13,648 nt of DNA from Solirubrobacteraceae bacterium (GCA_025935735.1 JAICUS010000103.1:1-13648); one strand, 5' to 3'. Shown: positions 6,008 through 12,749, counted from the stretch's first letter. Translations and numbers: made by a program. Notes: generated by a model from the letters alone, not told the origin.

Positions 6008-6994
6008 TCAGTGCAGCCGCTCGGCCCGCACCACGGCGCCATAGCGGGCGTACGCGGCGGCGTCGAAGCTGCCGGCCACCGGCGAGTGGACCGCGGCGGC
6101 GGAGAGGGCGGCCGCGTCAGCGAGGCGCTCCGGCCACGGCGTGCCCGCGACGAGGCCCGCGGCCAGCGCGGCTACCGCGGCGTCGCCCGCGCCGGTCGGG
6201 TTCCCGCGCACCTCCTTGGGCGGCCGCGCCCGCCAGCCGCCCTCGCCCGTCACCGCCACGAGGCCCTCGGCCCCGAGCGACGCCACGACCGTCTCGGCGC
6301 CCGCCCGCCGCAGCCTCTCGGCCGCCGCGAGAAGGTCGCCGCCCGCGGCGGCCGTGCCGCCGCGGGCGGCCGTGCCGCCGCCTGCGGCCGACCCGCCCGC
6401 GGCGGCCGCGCCGTTGGCCCCCGCGGCTTCCGCGAGCTCGTCGGCGTTCGGCTTCACGATCGCCGGGCGGCCGGAAAGGCCGCGGGTCAGCGCGTTGCCG
6501 GAGGTGTCGAGGATCGCCGGGACGTCCGCGGTTGCGGCCTCGCGGCACAGGGTCGCGTAGGCGTCGGGCGGCAGACCGTCGGGGAGGCTGCCGGAGAGCA
6601 CGACCGCGTGAGCGTCGCGCAGCAGGTCGCCGAACGCGTCCAGGAAGCGGCGCCACTCGGCCTCGGTGACCGGCGGGCCGGGCTCCCAGAACCCGGTGGC
6701 GTCGCCGCCGTCGGTGACCGCGACCGTCCGGCGGGTGTCGGCGGCGATCGCCACCAGCGCCTCGGGGAGGCCCGCGGCGGCGAGGTCGGCGCGGACGGCT
6801 TCGCCGGTCGGGTCGCCGGCCAGCCCGGTGACGACGGTCTCGTGGCCCAGCGCGTGCAGGACCCGGGCGACGTTGACGCCCTTCCCGCCGGCGCGCGCGT
6901 CGACCCGCGCGACCCGGTTCGCCGCGCCCCAGGCGACGCCCGGGACGTGGTAGGTGACGTCGAGCGCGAGGTTGAGCGTGACCGTGAGGATCAC
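6008..6994 (-). CDS. Hexose-phosphate kinase of the 1-phosphofructokinase/tagatose-6-phosphate kinase (FruK/LacC) family
   Basis: 328 residues from GTG 6992-6994. Family landmarks in order: LTVTLNLALDVTYHV at the start, AGGKGVNVARVLHALG (35-50), VVLSGSLPDG (131-140), KPNADELAE (181-189) and GNPTGAGDAA with the catalytic Asp271. Members phosphorylate a sugar phosphate, such as fructose-1-P or tagatose-6-P, to the bisphosphate. Next to a GlmS-like isomerase, a ketose-6-phosphate substrate is the natural guess. The gene starts 10 bases after the isomerase stop, so the two form an operon. Odd feature: residues 191-219 are a Gly/Ala/Thr-only stretch (GGGTAARGGTAAAGG) where relatives have a short helix; the DNA there is repetitive and self-complementary. 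The ATG at 7001-7003 is out of frame and stops after three codons, so the GTG was chosen. Confidence 0.9.
   Translation of the reverse strand: MILTVTLNLALDVTYHVPGVAWGAANRVARVDARAGGKGVNVARVLHALGHETVVTGLAGDPTGEAVRADLAAAGLPEALVAIAADTRRTVAVTDGGDATGFWEPGPPVTEAEWRRFLDAFGDLLRDAHAVVLSGSLPDGLPPDAYATLCREAATADVPAILDTSGNALTRGLSGRPAIVKPNADELAEAAGANGAAAAGGSAAGGGTAARGGTAAAGGDLLAAAERLRRAGAETVVASLGAEGLVAVTGEGGWRARPPKEVRGNPTGAGDAAVAALAAGLVAGTPWPERLADAAALSAAAVHSPVAGSFDAAAYARYGAVVRAERLH
6338..6380. repeat. Perfect 15-bp GC-only inverted repeat and 18-base-period tandem repeat inside the kinase gene
   Basis: Bases 6338-6352 pair perfectly with 6356-6370 across a 3-base loop, all G and C. In addition, the 15-mer GCGGCCGTGCCGCCG occurs at 6348-6362 and again at 6366-6380. 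They encode the Gly/Ala/Thr loop of the FruK/LacC-family kinase. The frame stays intact since the period is a multiple of three. Confidence 0.85.
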
Positions 6995-7004
6995 GCGGGC
7001 ATTG

Positions 7005-7919
7005 TCAGGCGCCGCGCGGCGTGAGGAGGTCGAGCTCGCCGTCCGACAAGACGATCGAGCGGGTGAGGTTGCGCGGCCCGTCGGGATCCAGGCCGCGCGA
7101 CTCGGCCAGGGCGACCGCCGCGCGCTGGGCCAGCACGAGCGAGGCCAGCGGGTCGAGCTCCGGCGCCAGCACCGTCGCGCCCGTCGCGCCGATCTGCTCG
7201 GCGATGTCCGGGTGCAGCCGCCCGAACGACCAGACGACGCGGCCCGGCGCGGCGATGGCCACCGGGCCGTGGCGGTACTCGAACGCGGGGTAGGCCTCCG
7301 TCCACGCCTGCGCGGTCTCGCGCAGCTTCAGCGCCGCCTCGTGCGCCAGCCCGACCGTCCAGCCGCGCCCCAGGAACGTCCACTGCTCGACTCCCGCGAC
7401 GTCGATGGGCAGCGGCTCGGCCAGAGCGCGCTCCCCATCGGCCGCGGCGGGCTCGACCGACTCCGGATGCACCACCGCGCGCAGCAGCGACAGCGCCGTG
7501 GTGGCGAAGCGGGTCTGCACCACGGCCCGCTCGTCGGCAAAGGAGAGGTCGACCACCTCGTCGGCCGCGTCGGACACCGGCGAGTCCATCAGCGCCGTCA
7601 GCGCCACGGTGCGCGGGGCCAGGTCGCGCTGCAGCGCGTGGACCACCTCGGTCGTGGTGCCGGAGCGCGAGATCGCCACCAGGAGGTCGTACCGGCGCCC
7701 CGGCGGCAGCTCGGAGGCCGGGAAGGCGTCCGTCTCCCCGTGCCCGGCGGCCTCGCGCAGCGCCGCCCACGCCTGGGCCACGTACAGCGACGTCCCGCAG
7801 CCGACGACGCACGCGCGCTCGCCGCGGGCGCCCAGCAGCGGCGCCACGTCGGAGGCCAGGCCGCCGGCCCGGCGCCACAGGTCGGGCTGCGTCTGGATCT
7901 CGTCGGCCACGATGCTCAT
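7005..7919 (-). CDS. SIS-domain sugar-phosphate isomerase/deaminase, related to the isomerase half of GlmS
   Basis: 304 residues from ATG 7917-7919. It has two SIS domains: the first with CVVGCGTSLYVAQAW (37-51) and the phosphate-binding SRSGTTTE (84-91), the second with TFLGRGWTVGLAHEAALKLRE. Residues equivalent to E. coli GlmS Lys485, Glu488 and His504 are kept at identical spacing: Lys198, Glu201 and His217 (EYRHGP). The C-terminal PRNLTRS aligns with GlmS PRNLAKS, but the Schiff-base Lys603 is Arg287. There is no glutaminase domain, so it is not a glucosamine-6-P synthase. An aldose-ketose isomerase or amino-sugar-phosphate deaminase, as in AgaS-type and FrlB-type proteins, is more likely. 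It heads a two-gene unit with the FruK/LacC-family kinase and is divergent from the GH31 gene. Its Shine-Dalgarno site is poor (AGGA touching the ATG). Confidence 0.88.
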   Translation of the reverse strand: MSIVADEIQTQPDLWRRAGGLASDVAPLLGARGERACVVGCGTSLYVAQAWAALREAAGHGETDAFPASELPPGRRYDLLVAISRSGTTTEVVHALQRDLAPRTVALTALMDSPVSDAADEVVDLSFADERAVVQTRFATTALSLLRAVVHPESVEPAAADGERALAEPLPIDVAGVEQWTFLGRGWTVGLAHEAALKLRETAQAWTEAYPAFEYRHGPVAIAAPGRVVWSFGRLHPDIAEQIGATGATVLAPELDPLASLVLAQRAAVALAESRGLDPDGPRNLTRSIVLSDGELDLLTPRGA

Positions 7920-7939
7920 TCCTGAATGAATAGCGGATC

Positions 7940-7953
7940 GCTCGATCGCGAGC
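7940..7953. promoter_or_regulatory. Palindrome upstream of the isomerase gene; candidate operator
   Basis: GCTCG and CGAGC form perfect 5-bp arms around ATCG. It lies 20 bases upstream of the isomerase ATG. On the minus strand it falls between a weak TTGCTC (-35-like) and TATTCA (-10-like), where repressors commonly bind. Functional role is inference. Confidence 0.3.
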
Positions 7954-7990
7954 AAGCAGCGGTAGACCACGCCCTGACACCTGATTCGCC

Positions 7991-8019
7991 TTGCGCCCTC
8001 TGCACGAGTTTGCAATAGT
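7991..8019 (+). promoter_or_regulatory. Possible promoter of the GH31 gene
   Basis: TTGCGC (7991-7996) and AATAGT (8014-8019) are separated by 17 bases; they match the -35 consensus at 3 of 6 positions and the -10 at 4 of 6. Transcription would start near 8026 and leave a leader of about 50 bases that includes the dyad at 8032-8047. Confidence 0.3.
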
Positions 8020-8031
8020 CGCCGCCGATTC

Positions 8032-8047
8032 GCTCACAAACGTGAGC
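8032..8047. promoter_or_regulatory. Perfect inverted repeat in the GH31 leader; candidate operator or hairpin
   Basis: GCTCAC and GTGAGC form perfect 6-bp arms around AAAC, about 30 bases before the GH31 start codon. It could be a repressor site just downstream of the promoter, or an RNA hairpin. The DeoR regulator at the other end of the gene is a plausible partner. Confidence 0.4.
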
Positions 8048-8063
8048 AGCAAGACCTCGAATT

Positions 8064-8071
8064 GAGGGGGG
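8064..8071 (+). promoter_or_regulatory. Shine-Dalgarno site of the GH31 gene
   Basis: GAGGGGGG ends 6 bases before ATG 8078 and supports that start over the GTG at 8071, which overlaps the site. Unlike the kinase and DeoR genes, this gene has a true leader. Confidence 0.6.
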
Positions 8072-8077
8072 TGCCGG

Positions 8078-10276
8078 ATGGAGTTCCAGGGGGTTCACCT
8101 CGGCAGCAGGGGGCTCGCGGCCCTGGGGGCGGCCGCAGCGCTCGCCCTGGCGGCCGCGCCCGCCGCCCGGGCGGACACGCTCAGGACGGTCGATCCCGGC
8201 ACGTCCCCGGACCCGCCGGGCGCCACGAGCTTCCGGGACACCGGCGCGGCGCTCACGCTCACGCGCCGGGCGTCATCGGGCGCTCCCGGCTACACGCTGA
8301 CCATCGCCAAGCAGCCGTTCGAGCTGACGACGAAGCGCGACGGCCGGACCGTCCTCGCCACCACGGGCGACAGCCCGACCGCCGCCGCGGCCCGGTTCGT
8401 CTCCGGCGGCACGTCCTACTACGCGACGAAGGTCAACCACGCCCGGTGGCGCCACGGCGTGCTCACGCTCGACCTCGCCACCAGCGACCCCGGCTACGAC
8501 ATCGCCTACCGGATCACGCCGAAGGCCGACCGCTACGGGATCCACTGGGACGTCACCGACCCGCGCACGACCTCCTCGGTGGGCGGCGACTTCGCGCTCG
8601 CCTCGGCCGGCCACTGGTACGGGCAGGGCATCGCGGTGACGGAGCAGGGCGGCCCGTACAGCGACCAGCCGTGGCCGCTGGACTCGGGCCACGTGTCCGA
8701 CCACCAGCTCGGCCCGTTCGACTACTTCGTCAACGATCCGTTCTGGTTCACCCAGCGCGGCACCGGCATGTGGGTGGACACCGACGACGTGATGTTCGTC
8801 GACATCAACTCCAGCGACAACCCGGGCGGCGGCAGCTTCCTGGTGACCAACAACACCCGCTCCAACGACGGCGCCGACCCGAACCCGAGCGAGGTGGGCG
8901 AGTCGCGCAGCTACGACGCCGTGATGTTCGTCGAGTCAGACCCGCGCGCGGTCTACGAGGACTACGTGGGCATCGCCGGGCATCCCCAGAAGAGCGACAC
9001 GACGCCGCTGCAGTACCGCACGCCGATGTGGAACGACTGGGGCGACCTGAAGTCGGGCGTCACCCAGGACAGCTTCCTCAACTACGTCAAGACCATCCAC
9101 GACGCCGGGCTGCCCGGCCACACGATGGAGCTCGACGACGGCTGGGCGAAGGGCTACGCCGACCACGAGTTCACCGCCACCGACAAGTTCCCCGACCCGA
9201 AGGCGATGATCGACCAGGTCCACGGCCTGGGCTACGACTTCGGGCTCTGGGACACGTTCTACTCGAACATGAGCGGTCGCCGGGCATCGGTCCTGTGGCC
9301 GTTCGAGGACGCCAATCACTACCTGCTCCAGGCGTTCAGCAACCCGATCCCCGCCGGCACGAACAGCTCGTGCACCGCCACCTGGTTCGGCGGCGGCAAC
9401 ACGTCGTTCCCCGGCCTGACCGACCTCGGCAACCCCGCCGCGCGGAGCTGGCTCTTCCACCAGTTCACCGGCCTGGCGCAGAAGTACGGGATCGACGGCT
9501 GGAAGTTCGACACGGGCGTGTTCGACCCGCGCTGCAAGCCGTACCCGGGGCTGGACAAGCAGGACTACATGAAGCTTGGCGCGGACTTCGTCGACCACTT
9601 CAACATGACCGGGCAGGGCTACATCACGAGCGCCTGGACCGGCATCACGCGCTACGGGTTCGCCACCGACGCGATCGACAAGGACTCCACCAACGACGGC
9701 CTGGCCGCAGCGGCGCACCAGGCGCTGTCGATCTCCACGGTCGGCTACCCGTTCACCGAGATGGACATGATCGGCGGCTCGGATGGCTCGCACCCGCCCA
9801 CCAGCCCGACCAAGCAGGTGCTGGTCCGCTGGGCGCAGGCCGCGGCGCTGACGCCGCTGATGATGGGCTCGGTGAACCCGACGCGCTACGACTCCGAGAC
9901 GGTGGACGACTACCGCGCGGCGATCCGGCTGCACGAGAAGCTCTGGCCCTACGAGATGGAGCAGGTCCGGCGCGCGGTCGCCACCGGAGAGCCGATCATG
10001 AAGCCGATCTTCTTCGACTATCCGCAGGATCAGGCGTCGTACGCGATCGGCGACGAGTGGCTCTACGGCGACTCGCTGCTGGCCGCGCCGGTGCTGGCCG
10101 ACGTGAGCAGCCGGAGCATCCACCTGCCGCCGGGTCTGTGGTTCGACGTGCTGCACCACCGGGTCGTCCGCGGCGACATCGCCGGCTACCCGGTGACCCT
10201 GGCCGACGTGCCGATGTTCGTCCGGCTCGGCACGCGCGACACCGGCGAGCTGATCCACGCGCTCACACGCGGGTGA
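8078..10276 (+). CDS. Secreted glycoside hydrolase family 31 enzyme, resembling the MYORG/alpha-galactosidase-type branch
   Basis: 732 residues. A Sec signal peptide (hydrophobic core at residues 13-27) ends in ARA32 before Asp33. An N-terminal beta domain is followed by a (beta/alpha)8 barrel: HTMELDDGWAKGY with Asp353/Asp354, KFPDPKAMIDQVHGLGYDFG, then IDGWKFDTGVF with the likely nucleophile Asp478. IDKDSTNDGL carries the likely acid/base Asp534, followed by TVGYPFTEMDMIGGS. The 56-residue gap between the two catalytic Asps, and the KFD context, resemble MYORG (57 residues, as I recall) rather than classical alpha-glucosidases. The C-terminal part (GDEWLYGDSLLAAPVL, HLPPGLWFDV) is standard GH31. 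The only two cysteines after the signal, Cys432 and Cys486, flank the nucleophile and could form a disulfide. The enzyme should release a terminal alpha-linked sugar outside the cell for import by the nearby ABC system. Alpha-galactose or alpha-GalNAc are candidates; neither is proved. Confidence 0.92.
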   Translation: MEFQGVHLGSRGLAALGAAAALALAAAPAARADTLRTVDPGTSPDPPGATSFRDTGAALTLTRRASSGAPGYTLTIAKQPFELTTKRDGRTVLATTGDSPTAAAARFVSGGTSYYATKVNHARWRHGVLTLDLATSDPGYDIAYRITPKADRYGIHWDVTDPRTTSSVGGDFALASAGHWYGQGIAVTEQGGPYSDQPWPLDSGHVSDHQLGPFDYFVNDPFWFTQRGTGMWVDTDDVMFVDINSSDNPGGGSFLVTNNTRSNDGADPNPSEVGESRSYDAVMFVESDPRAVYEDYVGIAGHPQKSDTTPLQYRTPMWNDWGDLKSGVTQDSFLNYVKTIHDAGLPGHTMELDDGWAKGYADHEFTATDKFPDPKAMIDQVHGLGYDFGLWDTFYSNMSGRRASVLWPFEDANHYLLQAFSNPIPAGTNSSCTATWFGGGNTSFPGLTDLGNPAARSWLFHQFTGLAQKYGIDGWKFDTGVFDPRCKPYPGLDKQDYMKLGADFVDHFNMTGQGYITSAWTGITRYGFATDAIDKDSTNDGLAAAAHQALSISTVGYPFTEMDMIGGSDGSHPPTSPTKQVLVRWAQAAALTPLMMGSVNPTRYDSETVDDYRAAIRLHEKLWPYEMEQVRRAVATGEPIMKPIFFDYPQDQASYAIGDEWLYGDSLLAAPVLADVSSRSIHLPPGLWFDVLHHRVVRGDIAGYPVTLADVPMFVRLGTRDTGELIHALTRG

Positions 10277-11024
10277 CCCTGACACCGGCCGCCTCGAGCT
10301 CGGCGACGTCCGCGTCGCCGAGCTGGCGGTCGGTGATCAGCTCGTCCACCTGCGAGAGCGGGCAGATCTGCGCGAAGGCCACCTGGCCGACCTTGGAGGA
10401 GTCGGCCACCACGACCACCTGGCGCGCCCGGCTGAGCAGCACGCGGTCGGTGTGCGCCTCGACCTCGTGCTGGGTGGTGCAGCCGGCGTCGACCGAGATC
10501 GCGGTCACGCCGACGAACACCACGTCGATGTTCAGCCCGGCCAGCGTCGCCTCGGCCAGCGGCCCGCACAGCTCGTAGGAGCGCTCGCGCACCACGCCGC
10601 CGGTGACCACGAGCTTGACGGACGGCCGCACGACGAGCTCGGTGGCGATGTTCAGCGCGTTCGTGACCACCGTGAGCTGCTCGCGGTCGACCAGCTGGCG
10701 GGCGACCTCGGTGGTGGTGGTGCCGCCGGTGAGCCCGACCACGGCGCCCTCGCGGGCCACGCGCGAGGCGGCCGCGGCGGCGATCCGCCGCTTCTCCTCC
10801 TCGTGGCGGCCCGCGCGGTAGCGCAGCGGCAGCTCGTAGATCACCCCGTGCGCGACCGCGCCCCCGTGCGTGCGCGCGAGCGACTTCTGGTCCTCGAGGA
10901 ACTCCAGGTCGCGCCGGACCGACGCGGTCGACACGTTCAGCTCGTCCGCCAGCTCCCGGACGCTGACCTTGCCGTTGTTCGCGATGCGCTCGAGGATGAA
11001 TCCGTGGCGCTCGTGCCGCTGCAC
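10263..11024 (-). CDS. DeoR-family transcriptional regulator of sugar catabolism
   Basis: 253 residues from GTG 11022-11024. The N-terminal helix-turn-helix (residues 5-56) includes VSVRELADELNVSTASVRRD followed by RTHGGAV. The C-terminal DeoR effector domain has EEKRRIA (76-82), GLTGGTTTTEVARQL (97-111), VVTNALNIA, GCTTQHEVEA and VVVADSSKVG (204-213), the usual sugar-phosphate-sensing signature. Such proteins repress sugar operons until a phosphorylated intermediate binds. Here the likely effector is a product of the neighbouring isomerase and kinases, and the likely targets are the divergent promoters at 4657-4757 and 7920-8077. Its stop lies inside the end of the GH31 gene (14-bp tail-to-tail overlap). 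It follows the VOC gene on the same strand after 16 bases, but has its own promoter-like element and no Shine-Dalgarno site. Confidence 0.95.
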   Translation of the reverse strand: MQRHERHGFILERIANNGKVSVRELADELNVSTASVRRDLEFLEDQKSLARTHGGAVAHGVIYELPLRYRAGRHEEEKRRIAAAAASRVAREGAVVGLTGGTTTTEVARQLVDREQLTVVTNALNIATELVVRPSVKLVVTGGVVRERSYELCGPLAEATLAGLNIDVVFVGVTAISVDAGCTTQHEVEAHTDRVLLSRARQVVVVADSSKVGQVAFAQICPLSQVDELITDRQLGDADVAELEAAGVRVTRV

Positions 11025-11030
11025 GGCGCC

Positions 11031-11036
11031 AACATA
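11031..11036 (-). promoter_or_regulatory. Putative -10 element of a leaderless deoR-type transcript
   Basis: On the minus strand this reads TATGTT, followed by 6 bases (GGCGCC) and then the GTG start at 11024. No Shine-Dalgarno site is present. This is the typical spacing for a leaderless mRNA in Actinobacteria and suggests transcription independent of the VOC gene upstream. No clear -35 element is seen. Confidence 0.5.
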
Positions 11037-11040
11037 ACCG

Positions 11041-12039
11041 TTACGACACCGTGGCCGGCTCGCTCGGCACCCCGTTGGTCGACGGCGGCGCCGCGCTCTT
11101 GGAGCGCTTCGTCCGCGGGCGCGGGTTGACGATCGGCGTCAGCTCGGACTCGAGCCGGGCGCGGAGCGGCTCGACCCGGGGGGAGAGGCAGAGGCGGTCA
11201 CCGAGGTCCTGGAGCTTCTCGTCGAGCTGAAACCCCGGCCCCGAGGTGCAGATCTCCATCCGCCCGCCCGGAGACATCGAGTAGCACGAGTCGAAGAAGT
11301 AGTGGTCGAAGATGCGCGTCCACGGGCGCACGCCCTCGTTGGCCTCGTCGCGGGCGCGCTGGACCTCCTCGCCGTTGCCCGCGTCGAACGCGACGTGGTG
11401 CCAGACGCCGACGCGCCCGTCGCCGGAAGGCCGCCCGGGCGGCGGCGAGAAGTACCAGCGGCCGGACCGCTCGCCGTCGAGCACCAGCCGCGTGCCGTCC
11501 TGGCGAAAGCCCACGTGCTGGGCGAACGGCAGCTGCTCCTCCAGCGTGGTGAACGAGCGCGCGCCCTCCAGCCCGAGGATGCGGTGCTCGGCCGGGATGT
11601 CGTCGGCGTCGGCCACCAGCGGGGCGTCCTGCGCGTCGGACACCATCAGCTCGACCTCGTGGTTCTCCGGGTCCCAGAACACGAGCGACTGCGGCTGCGT
11701 CGGATCCAGGCGCAGCATCTCCGAGTGCATGTTGTTGGCGATCAGCCGGTCCATCCAGTACTCGAGCGAGTCGTAGCTGGACACCCGCAGCACGAGCCGC
11801 TGGATGTCGCCGTCGCCCGGCACGCCGGGCGGCGCCTCCTTGAACTCCAGGAAGGTGACGACGCTCCCCGGGTTGCCCTCCTCGTCGCCGAAGTAGGTGT
11901 GGTAGCGGAACGTCGTCTCGAAGTTGAGCGTGTTCTTGACGAACCGCATCCCCATCACACGGCACCAGAAGTCCACGTTCGCGGTGACGTCGCGGGTGAT
12001 CCCGGTGAAGTGGTGCGGTCCCTTGAGCGGCTGCTTCAT
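11041..12039 (-). CDS. VOC-superfamily protein resembling ring-cleaving extradiol dioxygenases (PcpA/LinE/MhqO type)
   Basis: 332 residues from ATG 12037-12039, with a strong AGGAGG site 4 bases upstream. Two vicinal-oxygen-chelate modules are visible: the first opens with GPHHFTGITRDVTANVDFW, the second runs from QLPFAQHVGFRQDG to RMEICTSGPG. The putative Fe(II) site is complete: His10 (second His of PHH), His215 (VWHHVAFD) and Glu262 (RMEIC). These match the His11/His227/Glu276 ligands of the hydroquinone dioxygenase PcpA in order and in approximate spacing. Members of this group cleave hydroquinones or similar aromatics with O2. Other VOC proteins isomerise or add thiols, so a different reaction remains possible. 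The last 25 or so residues are a basic, Ser/Pro-rich tail not expected for the domain. It is divergent from the GntR gene, which probably controls it. Confidence 0.88.
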   Translation of the reverse strand: MKQPLKGPHHFTGITRDVTANVDFWCRVMGMRFVKNTLNFETTFRYHTYFGDEEGNPGSVVTFLEFKEAPPGVPGDGDIQRLVLRVSSYDSLEYWMDRLIANNMHSEMLRLDPTQPQSLVFWDPENHEVELMVSDAQDAPLVADADDIPAEHRILGLEGARSFTTLEEQLPFAQHVGFRQDGTRLVLDGERSGRWYFSPPPGRPSGDGRVGVWHHVAFDAGNGEEVQRARDEANEGVRPWTRIFDHYFFDSCYSMSPGGRMEICTSGPGFQLDEKLQDLGDRLCLSPRVEPLRARLESELTPIVNPRPRTKRSKSAAPPSTNGVPSEPATVS

Positions 12040-12043
12040 GCGT

Positions 12044-12052
12044 CCTCCTCCT
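12044..12052 (-). promoter_or_regulatory. Shine-Dalgarno site of the VOC dioxygenase-like gene
   Basis: On the minus strand this reads AGGAGGAGG, ending 4 bases before the ATG at 12039. It rules out the longer open frame that begins at 12099. Confidence 0.7.
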
Positions 12053-12070
12053 GCGAGCTCGGCCCGAGAC

Positions 12071-12099
12071 AATTTGCACATTCGGCGTCGCGCTGTCAA
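12071..12099 (-). promoter_or_regulatory. Promoter of the VOC gene with a perfect -35 and an overlapping candidate operator
   Basis: On the minus strand TTGACA (12099-12094) is a perfect -35 box, followed after 17 bases by CAAATT (12076-12071), a 3-of-6 match to the -10 consensus. Between and over the -10 lies CGAATGTGCA (12084-12075), which also occurs at 549-558 beside the other MetE-like gene. The divergent GntR gene starts only 12 bases beyond the -35, so the GntR protein could regulate both directions from here. Confidence 0.5.
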
Positions 12100-12110
12100 C
12101 TTTCCGCGCC

Positions 12111-12749
12111 ATGACGCTCGCCGCGCCTCCCACGGTAGCCCTGCAAGTGGCCGAGCGCCTGCGCGCGGAGATCGTCGCCGGGGAGCGCCCGGCGGGCAGC
12201 CGGCTGCGCCAGGTGGAGATCGCCCGGCGCTACGGCGTGAGCACGACCCCGGTGCGCGAGGCGCTGGCCGCGCTGCAGCAGGAGGGGCTCGTGCGGCTGC
12301 ACCCGCAGCGCGGCGCGGTGGTGTTCGTGCCCGACGTCGACGACCTGCGCGAGCACTACGAGATCCGCGCGGCGCTGGAGGCGCTGGCCGCGGCCAAGGC
12401 GGCCGGGCGCTTCCAGCCCGGATGGGCGGCGCCGCTGCGCGCCCACCTGGACGAGATGCGCGAGGCCCCGCCGGCCGCGCGCTACATCGCGCTCAACCAG
12501 CGCTTCCACACCGAGCTCTACGCCCACAGCGACTGCCCGAAGCTCACGCAGATGATCGCCGGGCTGCGCGACGCCTCCAGCTCCTACCTGCACATCTACC
12601 GGGCGGCCGAGGACTTCCCGGTGGCGCGGCTGGACTGCGAGCACCGCGAGATCCTCGCGGCCTGTGAGGCCCGCGACCCCGACCGGGCGGCGCGGGCCGT
12701 GCGCGAGCACCTCCAGCACACCGTCGACCACGTGGCGGCGCGGCTGTGA
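12111..12749 (+). CDS. GntR-family transcriptional regulator, FCD (FadR-type) subfamily
   Basis: 212 residues from ATG 12111. The winged helix covers about residues 8-72: LRAEIVAGERPAGSRLRQVE, EIARRYGVSTTPVREALAAL and LVRLHPQRGAVV. The C-terminal helical FCD domain has the usual metal-binding pattern: Asn129 and His133 (NQRFHTELY), His178 (CEHREIL) and His200 (REHLQHT). Asn129 stands where many relatives have Asp. FCD regulators sense small carboxylates or similar metabolites. The gene is divergent from the VOC dioxygenase-like gene (71 bp between the starts) and overlaps the following MetE-like gene by 4 bases, so local control of both is likely. No Shine-Dalgarno site is visible; the start may be leaderless. 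Confidence 0.94.
   Translation: MTLAAPPTVALQVAERLRAEIVAGERPAGSRLRQVEIARRYGVSTTPVREALAALQQEGLVRLHPQRGAVVFVPDVDDLREHYEIRAALEALAAAKAAGRFQPGWAAPLRAHLDEMREAPPAARYIALNQRFHTELYAHSDCPKLTQMIAGLRDASSSYLHIYRAAEDFPVARLDCEHREILAACEARDPDRAARAVREHLQHTVDHVAARL

Noticed and set aside
5683..6042. Small minus-strand open frame of 119 codons in the convergent gap
   Set aside because: No ribosome site, no motif, overlaps the ends of both kinase genes, and composition looks random.
6338..6424. Repeat array in the kinase gene as a CRISPR or a frameshift scar
   Set aside because: Only two 15-base copies with no spacers, and the reading frame is intact through the catalytic Asp271; a low-complexity loop is the simpler explanation.
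8062..10578. Plus-strand open frame of 838 codons overlapping GH31 in another frame
   Set aside because: The translation is Arg/Pro/His-rich low-complexity sequence; the GH31 frame has signal peptide and catalytic motifs. Shadow.
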